From CAG-877 sp963645945 (lineage in GTDB: Bacteria; Bacillota_I; Bacilli_A; RF39; UBA660), in NCBI GenBank assembly GCA_963645945.1, contig CAVIUA010000048.1:20614-84613 (forward strand): a stretch of 64,000 bases of DNA, in the 5' to 3' direction. Under the pieces are notes generated by a model that worked only from the letters and a program-made list of their open reading frames with translations, was not told where the DNA came from and made no database searches. A program made the position numbers and the translations under genes. Shown here one piece after another: positions 36,404-45,001 of the stretch. Each line of letters begins with the position of its first letter. Positions within the stretch are counted from its first letter, which is position 1.

Positions 36404-38354
36404 TTAATAATTCTGCTTTATTCATTTTTGAATAGTTTTTAATACCCTTTTCTTTAGCTATTTCTCTAAGTCTAGTAATTGACATAGATTCATAACTAGT
36501 TTCTTCATCTTCTATAGGCATTTTCCCATTTTCAACTAAGTAATCAATTTGTTCCTTAGTCAATGTTTCATATTCTAATAATGCATCAGCTATTAATTTT
36601 AATAAATCTTTATTTTCTTTAATAATAGTAGTAGCTTTATCATGACAATTATTAATGATTTTTCTCATTTCCATATCAATTTCATTTGCTACTTCATTAG
36701 AAAAATGTTGACTTTTATTATAATCTCTTCCTAAGAAAACACTACCTTCTTTTTGTTCAAATTGTAATGGTCCTAAATCACTCATACCATATTCAGTAAC
36801 CATTGCACGAGCTATTTTAGTTGCCTTTTCAAAGTCATTATGAGCACCAGTAGTAATTTCTCCAAAAACAACTTCTTCAGCTGTACGTCCACCTAATAAA
36901 CCAGTTATTTCTTCTAATAAATCAGTTTTAGTTGAACATAATTTTTCAACAGATGGAACCATCATATTATATCCACCAGCCGAACCTCTAGGAATAATAG
37001 TAACTTTTTGAACATCATTAGCATTATCAAGTTTTAAACCTATAACAGCATGTCCAGCTTCATGATAAGCAACAAGCTTACGATCTTCTTCACTATATTT
37101 ATGTGAAGTCTTAGCAGGACCCATTAAAACTCTATCAGTAGCCTCATCAATTTCACTCATTGTAATCTTTGCTTTATTACGTCTAACTGCAAGTAAAGCA
37201 GCTTCATTTAATAAATTTTCCAAATCAGCTCCAGAAAAACCAGGAGTTCTTTTAGCTAAATTTTCTAATGTAAGTCCATCAGCTAACTTTTTATTCTTAG
37301 CATGCACTGCTAAAATCTCTTCTCTTTCTCTAACATCAGGTAAATTAACAGTAACTTGTCTATCAAATCTACCAGGTCTTAAAAGTGCTGGATCTAAAAC
37401 ATCAGGTCTATTAGTTGCAGCCATAATTATAATACCTTCATTAGCACCAAAACCATCCATTTCAGTAAGTAATTGGTTTAATGTTTGCTCTCTTTCATCA
37501 TGTCCACCACCAAGTCCAGTACCTCTTTGGCGACCAACAGCATCTATTTCATCAATAAATATTAAACATGGAGCATTACGTTTAGCTTGTTGGAACATAT
37601 CACGAACACGACTAGCACCAACACCAACGAATAATTCAACAAAGTCAGATCCAGAAATGAAATAAAATGGAACATTTGCCTCTCCTGCAACAGCTTTAGC
37701 AAGTAAAGTTTTACCTGTTCCTGGAGGACCAAATAATAATATACCCTTAGGAATTCTAGCTCCTAAACTTTGAAATTTCTTTGGATTCTTTAAGAAATCA
37801 ATTATTTCTTTAACTTCTTCTTTTTCCTCTTTTAAACCAGCTACATCTTTAAAAGTAACTTTATTATTATCACTACTTAAACGAGCTTTACTCTTACCAA
37901 AATCCAATGAACTCTTATTTCCTGCTAATTGTCTATTTAAGAACCAAAAAGCAATACCTACTAATAAAAGTATCGGTAAAACATTAACAACAATTAAAAG
38001 TAATGATGATGAATCAGGATCAGGTTCAACATTTAATTCAATATTTTGATTATCACTGGCTTCAACAATCTTTTTCATTACCTCTTCACTTAAAGGTAAT
38101 CTAGCAAAGAAAGTTTCATTATCAGCATAATCTTTTAATTTTCCACTAGCCTCATATGTATAACCATTAGTTCTAGCAACTAACTCTAACTTAGTTATTT
38201 CCTTATTATCTAATTTTTCAATAAACTCATTATACGTTAATACTTTTACTTTTTTATTAGCAACATTCATGAAAAAGAACATTCCAAGAACAACTAATGC
38301 CAAAAGTAAATATGGTAACAAGCTTCTTTTTACAGTTTTTTTATCAATATTCAC
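36387..38354 (-). CDS. ftsH: ATP-dependent zinc metalloprotease FtsH
   Basis: 655 residues. Two N-terminal transmembrane helices (~12-30 and ~122-142) flank an extracellular domain; AAA+ Walker A FGPPGTGKTLLA, Walker B CLIFIDEIDAVG, SRH region NRPDVLDPALLRPGRFDR; protease motif HEAGH with third ligand region near DFEKAT. It degrades membrane and regulatory proteins. The last ~29 residues (TRLREIAKEKGI...ELLKEL) look like a Rho_N/SAP-type helical domain, not usual in FtsH. It follows tilS, as in B. subtilis, with hprT missing between them. Confidence 0.98.
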   Translation of the reverse strand: MNIDKKTVKRSLLPYLLLALVVLGMFFFMNVANKKVKVLTYNEFIEKLDNKEITKLELVARTNGYTYEASGKLKDYADNETFFARLPLSEEVMKKIVEASDNQNIELNVEPDPDSSSLLLIVVNVLPILLLVGIAFWFLNRQLAGNKSSLDFGKSKARLSSDNNKVTFKDVAGLKEEKEEVKEIIDFLKNPKKFQSLGARIPKGILLFGPPGTGKTLLAKAVAGEANVPFYFISGSDFVELFVGVGASRVRDMFQQAKRNAPCLIFIDEIDAVGRQRGTGLGGGHDEREQTLNQLLTEMDGFGANEGIIIMAATNRPDVLDPALLRPGRFDRQVTVNLPDVREREEILAVHAKNKKLADGLTLENLAKRTPGFSGADLENLLNEAALLAVRRNKAKITMSEIDEATDRVLMGPAKTSHKYSEEDRKLVAYHEAGHAVIGLKLDNANDVQKVTIIPRGSAGGYNMMVPSVEKLCSTKTDLLEEITGLLGGRTAEEVVFGEITTGAHNDFEKATKIARAMVTEYGMSDLGPLQFEQKEGSVFLGRDYNKSQHFSNEVANEIDMEMRKIINNCHDKATTIIKENKDLLKLIADALLEYETLTKEQIDYLVENGKMPIEDEETSYESMSITRLREIAKEKGIKNYSKMNKAELLKELDV

Positions 38355-38365
38355 AATATTCCTCC

Positions 38366-39679
38366 TTAACTATATTTTAATATTATATCATAACTATCTA
38401 CTTTTTTCTTATCAAATTTAGATTTTTTAACACCAGGTATCCATACTACTTTACCTTTTGAATCAACAACAATTGGCCATGAATCCCTTTCTGTTAAATT
38501 AATCTTACTATCAATGAATATATCTTTAATTTTTTTAGTACCATCCATGCCTTTAACAGCCATTTTATCTCCAAGTCTTCTAGTTCTAACAATTAATGGC
38601 AAAGTAATTTCTGAACTATTAAGTCTACAAATACTATTACTATTGTCAGAAGTATCTAATACTCTTTCAATAACATGCCCATTAGGTAATGTAGCATATT
38701 CATCAAATTCAATTTCATAGTTAGTTATTTCCAAAACATCACGTTTTAATTCTAACATATTATAGCACTTATTAGCAATAACATCATTTGGTAAATTAAC
38801 AAAACTATTTGCTTTCTTACTATATATTAAATCCAATATCAAATCTATATGCTTATCTCCAACAAGTATCAAATCATCTTGATAAAATTCACTAAGTAAA
38901 TAATACAGGATTTCTCTTTGAATATAAGGATCTTCTAATATAAATTTATCAATAACTAATGCATCTGCTAATAAAACTCTTCTCAAAGCCTTATCTCTTT
39001 CTTTATTAATAAAATTACAAGCAGCAGACAAATTATCACTAAAACGCAAAAACTTCAAATGAACGTTTTCTTCTTCACTTTTCAAAAATGGCAATAAATA
39101 CTTTCTATATCTATTTCTAGTATATTTATCTGAAGAATTAGATTTATCAACAAAGTATTTAACATTATTCATCTCATCATATTCTTCTAATTCTTTCTTT
39201 GTATAATAAATCAACGGTCTAACTATTTTATAATCATTCATATCAACTATCATCTTAAAACCAGAATAACCCTTCAAATTAGTTCCTCTAACAATTCTCA
39301 TCATTATAGTTTCAACTAAGTCATCTCCATGATGTGCTGTCATTAAATAATTAGCTCCATATTTATAAACTACATTTTCAAAAAAGTTATATCTAATATT
39401 ACGAGCTTCATTTTCAAAATTATCATCACCATATTTTTCAATAATCATAGTCTCAAATAATATTGAATTCTTAACACAATATTCTTTTATATATATTGCC
39501 TCATCAATACTTTCTACTCTAACGTTATGATTAACATGTGCAACGATTAATGAAAGATCATATTTTTCACGTATCTTTAATAACATATCTACTAAAGCCA
39601 TTGAATCAGGTCCAGCTGAACATCCAATAACTATAACATCACCAGTATTAAATTTAAAATTATCCTCAATACTAATCAT
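38366..39679 (-). CDS. tilS: tRNA(Ile)-lysidine synthase
   Basis: 437 residues; converts C34 of tRNA-Ile(CAU) to lysidine. The PP-loop reads GCSAGPDSMAL (usual form SGGxDS), then HVNHNVR and YLMTAHHGDDLVETIMMRI, the catalytic core. C-terminal TilS domain has RTRRLGDKM and KKIKDIFIDSKI. Located between divIC and ftsH as in B. subtilis, but spoIIE and hprT are absent from the interval. Confidence 0.96.
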   Translation of the reverse strand: MISIEDNFKFNTGDVIVIGCSAGPDSMALVDMLLKIREKYDLSLIVAHVNHNVRVESIDEAIYIKEYCVKNSILFETMIIEKYGDDNFENEARNIRYNFFENVVYKYGANYLMTAHHGDDLVETIMMRIVRGTNLKGYSGFKMIVDMNDYKIVRPLIYYTKKELEEYDEMNNVKYFVDKSNSSDKYTRNRYRKYLLPFLKSEEENVHLKFLRFSDNLSAACNFINKERDKALRRVLLADALVIDKFILEDPYIQREILYYLLSEFYQDDLILVGDKHIDLILDLIYSKKANSFVNLPNDVIANKCYNMLELKRDVLEITNYEIEFDEYATLPNGHVIERVLDTSDNSNSICRLNSSEITLPLIVRTRRLGDKMAVKGMDGTKKIKDIFIDSKINLTERDSWPIVVDSKGKVVWIPGVKKSKFDKKKVDSYDIILKYS

Positions 39680-39713
39680 AATTCCTCCATAACAAACAAT
39701 GATATTATATCAC

Positions 39714-39722
39714 AAGTACAAA
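39714..39722 (-). promoter_or_regulatory. Extended -10 promoter of tilS
   Basis: TGaTATAAT on the minus strand, ~35 bases upstream of tilS; no good -35. Confidence 0.45.
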
Positions 39723-39724
39723 TG

Positions 39725-39764
39725 AAAAAAGAATTTATTTTTCCGGTATTTTAATAATAAATTC
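39725..39764 (-). terminator. Terminator of divIC, overlapping its 3' end
   Basis: Perfect minus-strand gaatttatt/aataaattc stem followed by six T's; the divIC stop is in the loop. Confidence 0.8.
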
Positions 39765-40043
39765 CCCATCTTTTGAATATAAATATTTTTCTCTAGCATA
39801 TCTAGCAATATAATCAGGATCTTGTAATTTATTAACATCTACTCGTAACTCTTCTTCCTTCTCTTTTAGACTTGCTAGTTTTTCATCTAATTCATTTTTT
39901 TCACGATATTTATCATATATTTCAACCCAGTAGTGTCCTATTGTAAAAGTAGTTACGATAATAATAGCTAAAGAACCTAATCCAAAAATAACAAGTCTTC
40001 TTTTTGTTTTTTTAACTGTACTAGAAGATTTTCTTTTTGCCAT
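39735..40043 (-). CDS. divIC: Septum formation initiator DivIC/FtsB
   Basis: 102 residues: a basic N-terminus (KRKSSSTVKKTKRR), one transmembrane helix (~19-40), then an extracellular coiled coil (EIYDKYREKNELDEKLASLKEKEEELR cut by family pattern) and the DPDYIARYAREKYLY segment typical of FtsB/DivIC. It scaffolds the divisome with FtsL and DivIB. Follows yabP-yabQ, as in B. subtilis. Confidence 0.94.
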   Translation of the reverse strand: MAKRKSSSTVKKTKRRLVIFGLGSLAIIIVTTFTIGHYWVEIYDKYREKNELDEKLASLKEKEEELRVDVNKLQDPDYIARYAREKYLYSKDGEFIIKIPEK

Positions 40044-40071
40044 ATTTACGTCACCTACCTTATCACCATAT

Positions 40072-40101
40072 ATTATAATCCTATAATAATAAAAGATTCA
40101 A
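40072..40101 (-). promoter_or_regulatory. Promoter of divIC
   Basis: TTGAAT, 18-base spacer, TATAAT, downstream of the yabQ terminator, giving divIC vegetative expression apart from yabPQ. Confidence 0.75.
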
Positions 40102-40111
40102 TAAACAAAAG

Positions 40112-40140
40112 AAAAAAAGGACTCACTTTACAGTCACTTT
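40112..40140 (-). terminator. Terminator of yabP-yabQ
   Basis: Minus-strand aag(t)gact/agtcctt stem with one bulge, followed by T's; overlaps the yabQ stop. Confidence 0.65.
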
Positions 40141-40409
40141 TTACGTAAAAATCTAAAAAATGTATAACTTAAAAGAAATCCCAAAATTAAAAGTAATAAA
40201 AAATAAATATGTAAAATACCATTATTAATTAATTTAATACCTAAAAAATATATTAAAGAAAAATCAAATAAAAACAAAAAGTTACCCAGTATTTTAATTT
40301 TCTTATTTTTATTGAATAATAACCCATAATTTAAATTAGTAAAAACACTAAGAATAATTCCAAATAAAAATGAAAATACAAAACTATATGTTTGTAGTTT
40401 TAAATTCAC
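40134..40409 (-). CDS. yabQ: Spore cortex biosynthesis protein YabQ
   Basis: 91 residues, with about three transmembrane helices. The pattern QTYSFVFSFLFGIILSVFTNLNYGLLF, FLFLFDF and the IYFLLLLILGFLLSYTFFRF end align with the N-terminal membrane part of Bacillus YabQ (211 residues), so this is a short form. GTG start overlaps the yabP TAG by one base (TAGTG). YabP and YabQ are mother-cell membrane proteins needed for cortex formation; the neighbouring divIC confirms the locus. Confidence 0.85.
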   Translation of the reverse strand: MNLKLQTYSFVFSFLFGIILSVFTNLNYGLLFNKNKKIKILGNFLFLFDFSLIYFLGIKLINNGILHIYFLLLLILGFLLSYTFFRFLRKK

Positions 40410-40702
40410 TACTTAAATAACCTATTAAAAATACTTTCTTCTTTATTTTTCTTAGTATTTTCTTCTACATAATTAATACCAGAAACATTTCCTTTTATTG
40501 AAACATTCCCTTGCAAAGTATCAAGTTTAACTAACTCTAATTCACTACCCTTAATAACTATAAAACCCATAATTGTTTCTAATAGAAATTGCTCACTATC
40601 AAAATTCTCTATTTTTTTAACTCCTGTAATTATCAAATTCTTTCTCTCAAACAAATTAATACCATGATTATAACTATTAATACTATTTTCTTGTTTATCC
40701 AT
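40409..40702 (-). CDS. yabP: Sporulation protein YabP
   Basis: 97 residues. LFERKNLIITGVKKIENFDSEQFLLETIMGFIVIKGSEL and KLDTLQGNVSIKGNVSGINY match the YabP/YqfC domain, a small beta fold. ATG 40702 has aaggagg 7 bases upstream; the longer open frame upstream is leader. It is required with YabQ for spore cortex assembly in Bacilli and Clostridia. Confidence 0.92.
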   Translation of the reverse strand: MDKQENSINSYNHGINLFERKNLIITGVKKIENFDSEQFLLETIMGFIVIKGSELELVKLDTLQGNVSIKGNVSGINYVEENTKKNKEESIFNRLFK

Positions 40703-40746
40703 ACAATTCCTCCTAACAAAGTATATGACAAAAAGAAAATAATAGA

Positions 40747-40772
40747 ACAAAAAAAGATGCCTTAAGCATCTT
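40747..40772 (-). terminator. Terminator of spoVG, overlapping its stop
   Basis: Minus-strand agatgc/gcatct stem with ttaag loop and seven T's. Confidence 0.9.
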
Positions 40773-41043
40773 CCTCTTCTGAATCATCCTCAGCATTTTT
40801 ATAAGCTTCTAAAATAGCCTCTTCAAACATAGCACGAACTTCTGGATTTATAGGATGTGCTATATCACGATAACCACCAGTAGCAGTCTTTCGGCTAGGC
40901 ATTGCTATAAATAGTCCGTTGTCTCCTTCAATAATACGAATATCATGTACTGCAAAACTGTCATCTAATAATACAGAAGCAATACCCTTCATACGAGATC
41001 CTTCTTTTTCAATTTTACGTACATTTACAGATGTAATTTTCAT
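40762..41043 (-). CDS. spoVG: SpoVG regulator
   Basis: 93 residues. MKITSVNVRKI, KGIASVLLDDSFAVHDIRIIEG, GLFIAMPSRKT and RDIAHPINPEVR are all family signatures. SpoVG is a small nucleic-acid-binding regulator widely kept in Firmicutes, affecting sporulation and cell-division timing. It has a short acidic C-terminal tail (EDDSEEEDA). Transcribed alone from an upstream promoter. Confidence 0.98.
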   Translation of the reverse strand: MKITSVNVRKIEKEGSRMKGIASVLLDDSFAVHDIRIIEGDNGLFIAMPSRKTATGGYRDIAHPINPEVRAMFEEAILEAYKNAEDDSEEEDA

Positions 41044-41086
41044 ATGAATTTTCCTCCCTCATAAAGTATAATCACTTTATATAATT

Positions 41087-41115
41087 ATTTTATAATATAA
41101 AACTATAAAAATCAA
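41087..41115 (-). promoter_or_regulatory. Promoter of spoVG
   Basis: TTGATT, 17-base spacer, TAAAAT, ~45 bases before spoVG. The rest of the gap to veg (41116-41288) holds no clear element. Confidence 0.6.
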
Positions 41116-41288
41116 GCATTTTATAGCGAGTAAATATAGTAAAATCAATAAAAAGAACAATAAATAATAACATTATCCAAACTAGCATCAAAAGATGTAT
41201 TATATTTAATATTTTTTAAAATCTTATCTAACAAATACTTATAATTATCTACTCCATCACCATAACAATTATAGCAAAACCGTTTTTA

Positions 41289-41501
41289 CTAATCAATTAT
41301 TTCTAAACTATCAACAATTAAATCACTATAACTAAATGACTTAACTTTACTATTATCTAATGTAATAATAAAAATAGCTGGATATAAATCAGTTATAATA
41401 CCTTGAAACTCATCAATTTGATTCCTAGTACCCTTAAATCTAAATGAATGAACAATACCCTTATTACTAGCTACATACTCCTTTATTTTATCAAGTGTCA
41501 T
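41289..41501 (-). CDS. veg: Veg protein
   Basis: 70 residues; DUF1021 family, shorter than the 86 residues of Bacillus. TLDKIKEYV, GIITDLYPAIFIITLDN and SFSYSDLIVDSLEI line up with the family. In B. subtilis Veg stimulates biofilm matrix gene expression and affects spore outgrowth. Its start overlaps the yabG stop by 4 bases, as in the yabG-veg pair of B. subtilis. Confidence 0.92.
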   Translation of the reverse strand: MTLDKIKEYVASNKGIVHSFRFKGTRNQIDEFQGIITDLYPAIFIITLDNSKVKSFSYSDLIVDSLEIID

Positions 41502-42280
41502 CTTGGATACCCTACATACATAGTACCATTAGTTATAATACCACCTATGCCATCCTTACCATATTTTGTTTTTTCTATTAAATGAATCAAATCAATACTT
41601 TTATTTCTATCTGACAATGCCAAAGAAGACGCAATAATAGCCGGATCAAGTGCATGAATATTAATTCTTTTCGGACTAGAAGCAAAGTTAGCACCAGCTT
41701 TTATCAATTCTTCATAATTAGACTGACAAGCACCAGCTATTATAATTAATTTATCATGACTTTTCTCATATTTTCTAGCAACCTTAACAGCGTCTATAAA
41801 ATTAATAGTATTTTGATAATTATTATTATCTTTCATATCATCTTTTTTAGAATAGTATGCATCATGTCCTGTAACTACAACAATATCCGGTTGAAACTCT
41901 TCAAGTAAAACTAAAATTTTATTAGGCATTTCTATTTCTTTCAATGTAATACCATTAGCTTTAACATTCATATCCTCATAAAACTTCATACATCTTTCTA
42001 AATAATCATTATCCCCATCTATATGAAGTATTTTACCAGGTAAATAAAAATACTGACTTCTATCAATATTTAAATCTCTTACATTATTTTCTATAATACT
42101 TTTATCATCATTATCTTTATAATCTAAAACTTTAACCAAGTCATCAACATAAGAATCAGCAACTAGTCTTAAATCAACACCTTTTAAAAATACAATATCT
42201 CTTTCAAAACCAACAATTTTAAATAAGATATCATGTTCATGTGATATTCTAGTTACCTGGTCACCTATTTTTAAATTCAA
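41498..42280 (-). CDS. yabG: Sporulation-specific protease YabG
   Basis: 260 residues. KIGDQVTRISHEHDILFKI start, LPGKILHIDGDNDYLERC, PDIVVVTGHDAYY, and AGACQSNYEELIKAGANFASSPKRINIHALDP are YabG hallmarks; the His in GHDAYY and the Cys in GACQS are the likely catalytic residues. It processes coat proteins (e.g. SafA-, SpoIVA-type) in the mother cell. Located between spore-envelope genes and veg. Confidence 0.96.
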   Translation of the reverse strand: MNLKIGDQVTRISHEHDILFKIVGFERDIVFLKGVDLRLVADSYVDDLVKVLDYKDNDDKSIIENNVRDLNIDRSQYFYLPGKILHIDGDNDYLERCMKFYEDMNVKANGITLKEIEMPNKILVLLEEFQPDIVVVTGHDAYYSKKDDMKDNNNYQNTINFIDAVKVARKYEKSHDKLIIIAGACQSNYEELIKAGANFASSPKRINIHALDPAIIASSLALSDRNKSIDLIHLIEKTKYGKDGIGGIITNGTMYVGYPR

Positions 42281-42304
42281 AATATCCCTCCCAATTAAGT
42301 ATAT

Positions 42305-42332
42305 AAAAAAAAGAGCACCAATATTACTCTTT
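42305..42332 (-). terminator. Terminator of the LysM-SpoIID-like operon
   Basis: Minus-strand aagag/ctctt stem with an 11-base loop and eight T's, overlapping the end of the upstream gene. Confidence 0.65.
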
Positions 42333-43679
42333 CTGTTTTGAATATTCTACAATATTATACCAAGTAACCGGATCTATAACACCCGTCATCTCTTGATTAA
42401 ATATTGACTGTATTTTCATTACTGACCTTTCCATTAAGTCATCAAATATTCCAGATACTCTAACTCCAGGAATATTACCAGTCTGTTGACAAATTTTTAA
42501 CAAAAAGTTTTGTATAATTCTAACATCATCACCTGACATACCAAGAGCTAATAATCTACCTTGAAACAACTCATCTTCATACTGAGCATACTCTTCTGGA
42601 ATATTACGTATTATCTCTTTATACACCGTAACCAATTCATTCCAAGTATCAGCGTCAACTACACCAATAGCTGGCAAACCATATTTTTTCTGAAAGTTTA
42701 TTACCATTGCCTTAGTATTATCATTAAAGACACTATTAAGTCTTAAACTTGGTAAATCTGGATCAAAATAAGCAATTGTTAATAAAACATAATGTAATAC
42801 TTGAACTCCTAAACCAACATCTGAATACTTAAGTTCATTACCATAATCATAAATAGCCTCTTCTTCACCTATTCCTTCAGAATAAATATCATTAACTCTT
42901 TTAACTGCATTATAAATATACTTTATTTTATACCAAGTAGAATAATCAACAATACCAGTAGGATTCAAGTTAAATATTTCTTGAAACTTTTTTACACTAT
43001 TTTGTGTATAAACACCAAAGACGCCATTAACTCTAGGAATCTTAGGAATAGCTGGATAATTATTTGATATTCTATTTAATTCTCTCTGTATTATTCTTAC
43101 CTTATCACCAGCATTACCAAGTTCAATAGGATAACCAGGATAAGCACCAAACACTTCCCCAGTTGGAGCATTTTCTTTTATATTAACATCATTACCATAA
43201 TAATATTTTAATATTTCTAAAGGAGTTTTATTTTGTCTTGCCAAAGAAACACTTCCCCATTGTGATAACCCGTTACAAGTAGTAACTTTTCCATCACAAT
43301 AAACAGCATTTAAAGGTTGTATTTGACCAGTACGATAAATATAATTGTTAAATATTTGATCAACTTTTTTAGAAATAGTATCAAACACTTGTCTATTCTT
43401 AACAAATGACTGATCATATGCTGGCAATGACGTAATATCAAATGTATAACTTTTACTAGGATACCATTCATTATAAATACGATTTAACGCAAATGATATT
43501 TGTGCAAGTATATTTGCCTCTATCGCACTATCAGGCCAAGTAGGATAAATTTCATTAGAAGCTACATTTTTAATATAATCAACAAAAGGTAAACTTAAAT
43601 TTTCAGCGGCCTCATCAGGAGCCCCTAAATGTACTACAATCTCAGTTGGAATAGTAGGATAATTAATAACATCATTCAT
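42324..43679 (-). CDS. SpoIID-like domain plus three peptidoglycan-binding repeats
   Basis: 451 residues, no signal peptide. Residues ~12-165 look like SpoIID/LytB: FVDYIKNVASNEIYPTWP (E43 at the place of the catalytic Glu of SpoIID), SAIEANILAQISFALNRIY, and GLSQWGSVSLAR. Three peptidoglycan_binding_1 repeats follow at ~187-256, 283-352 and 380-446, each with VRIIQ/VQVLH-type helix and a G-V-D-x-x-T/W end. The lack of signal peptide fits a mother-cell protein acting at the forespore surface. It lies between LysM/small-protein genes and yabG. Probable spore cortex/coat role (inference). Confidence 0.8.
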   Translation of the reverse strand: MNDVINYPTIPTEIVVHLGAPDEAAENLSLPFVDYIKNVASNEIYPTWPDSAIEANILAQISFALNRIYNEWYPSKSYTFDITSLPAYDQSFVKNRQVFDTISKKVDQIFNNYIYRTGQIQPLNAVYCDGKVTTCNGLSQWGSVSLARQNKTPLEILKYYYGNDVNIKENAPTGEVFGAYPGYPIELGNAGDKVRIIQRELNRISNNYPAIPKIPRVNGVFGVYTQNSVKKFQEIFNLNPTGIVDYSTWYKIKYIYNAVKRVNDIYSEGIGEEEAIYDYGNELKYSDVGLGVQVLHYVLLTIAYFDPDLPSLRLNSVFNDNTKAMVINFQKKYGLPAIGVVDADTWNELVTVYKEIIRNIPEEYAQYEDELFQGRLLALGMSGDDVRIIQNFLLKICQQTGNIPGVRVSGIFDDLMERSVMKIQSIFNQEMTGVIDPVTWYNIVEYSKQKE

Positions 43680-43681
43680 AA

Positions 43682-44086
43682 TTATTCACCTGCACCTTCA
43701 AATGAAGAACTTGTTATTGGAAACTGTATTGGCTGAATAATTTTTACATCATCAAAAATATATATAACATAATCTTTAGTCTCATTAGTATTTATATTTT
43801 TAGCAACAATATTATAAGTAGTAGAAACGATATCATCAGCAGACTCTACATCGCTCTTCATTTCCTTTGTCGGTAAACTAATATTATCAATAATACCAGA
43901 AGAATCAGTAACACCTTCGTAAAAAACAACTCTTTTACCATCAATATCTTTATAAATAGTAATATCAACATCTTTCAAAGGAAAAGCCTGATTAGCAGTA
44001 AATACTTGAACTTTTAAAAGTCCAGAACCAATATTTTGACTAGCAAAATCTATAAAATTTTTACTATCATACAAAGTATCATTCAT
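43682..44086 (-). CDS. Small beta-rich protein of the spore-envelope cluster
   Basis: 134 residues; I do not recognise a named family. GLLKVQVFTANQAFPLKDVDITIYKDIDGKRVVFYEGVTDSSGIID resembles a carboxypeptidase-regulatory-like / CNA-B-type beta-sandwich (a value 'x-G-V-T-D-x-x-G' turn). No signal peptide. ATG 44086 has aaaggg 8 bases upstream, preferred to GTG 44095. It sits 2 bases before the SpoIID-like gene and 16 bases after the LysM gene, so it is likely part of the same envelope function. Confidence 0.65.
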   Translation of the reverse strand: MNDTLYDSKNFIDFASQNIGSGLLKVQVFTANQAFPLKDVDITIYKDIDGKRVVFYEGVTDSSGIIDNISLPTKEMKSDVESADDIVSTTYNIVAKNINTNETKDYVIYIFDDVKIIQPIQFPITSSSFEGAGE

Positions 44087-44102
44087 ATAAAACACCCTTT
44101 CT

Positions 44103-44933
44103 TTATATTATTAATTTTTGACCAAGTGAAAGTAAATTACTAGTCAAATTATTTTTTTTTTTAATGACATCTACTGTCGTATCAAACTTTCTTGCTATAG
44201 AATAAAGACTATCTCCAGCTTGAACAATATAATAAGTATCACCAGTACTTGGAATTTTTAAAACTTGTCCTATTGATAAATTATTAGTACTAAGATTATT
44301 AAGAGATTTTATTTCTGAAACACTAGTATTATATTTTCTAGCTATTGAATAAAGATTATCACCTGACTTAACAGTATAAGTAATATAATCCTCCGGAACA
44401 ACAAAGTCTTCTCCATAACACTCTTCAACTGATGAAACACTTTTATTGTCCTTTACTATCAAAATCTGACCTATTGATAATACATCAGTCTTTAAATTAT
44501 TATCTTTTTTTATTTTATCTACTGTAGTTCCAAATTTATTTGCAATACTATATAAATTATCTCCAGCTTGAACAGTATAATTTACATAGTCTGGCATTGA
44601 TGTATTATCACTCTTATTCATATAACAAGGTATTCTAATTCTTTGTCCTATTGAAAGATTATTACTAGTTAAATTATTATATCTCTTAATAGCGTCTACT
44701 GTAGTATCATATTTTTTCGCTATTGAATATAAATTATCCCTTTTAACAACAGTATAAATAACACATTCAGATGGATTATTTTCATCTCCTCCAGAAATAA
44801 TAAGCACTTGTAATGGAACAATATTATCATCAGATAAATTATTCAATTCCCTTAATTTCTGTACACTAGTGTTAAACTGTCTAGATATTCCATACAACGT
44901 ATCACCTTTCTGAACTACATACGTATTATTCAT
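44103..44933 (-). CDS. Five-LysM-domain protein (spore coat/cortex-type)
   Basis: 276 residues consisting almost only of five LysM domains (~4-46, 59-102, 118-161, 185-228, 233-276), each with YxVxxGDxLYSIA and a NNLxSxxLSIGQ-type end. No signal peptide, so the protein is likely cytosolic in the mother cell and binds cortex peptidoglycan, as SafA does through one LysM. ATG 44933 has aaggag 7 bases upstream. It leads the operon LysM - small beta protein - SpoIID-like - (terminator) - yabG - veg. Function by context. Confidence 0.85.
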   Translation of the reverse strand: MNNTYVVQKGDTLYGISRQFNTSVQKLRELNNLSDDNIVPLQVLIISGGDENNPSECVIYTVVKRDNLYSIAKKYDTTVDAIKRYNNLTSNNLSIGQRIRIPCYMNKSDNTSMPDYVNYTVQAGDNLYSIANKFGTTVDKIKKDNNLKTDVLSIGQILIVKDNKSVSSVEECYGEDFVVPEDYITYTVKSGDNLYSIARKYNTSVSEIKSLNNLSTNNLSIGQVLKIPSTGDTYYIVQAGDSLYSIARKFDTTVDVIKKKNNLTSNLLSLGQKLII

Positions 44934-44970
44934 AGAATTACTCCTTTCATTAATATATATGAAAAAAGTC

Positions 44971-44996
44971 AAAAAAAAACCCGTATTTTTCGGGTA
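44971..44996 (-). terminator. Terminator of rsmA
   Basis: Minus-strand acccg/cgggt stem with aaaaata loop and nine T's. Confidence 0.92.
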
Positions 44997-45001
44997 AATA
45001 A

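Noticed and set aside
41140..41283. Minus-strand open stretch of ~46 codons between veg and spoVG with protein-like composition
   Set aside because: No start codon with RBS at its beginning (a stop lies directly upstream), no resemblance to sspF or ispE expected at this place, and length is not unusual in AT-rich DNA.
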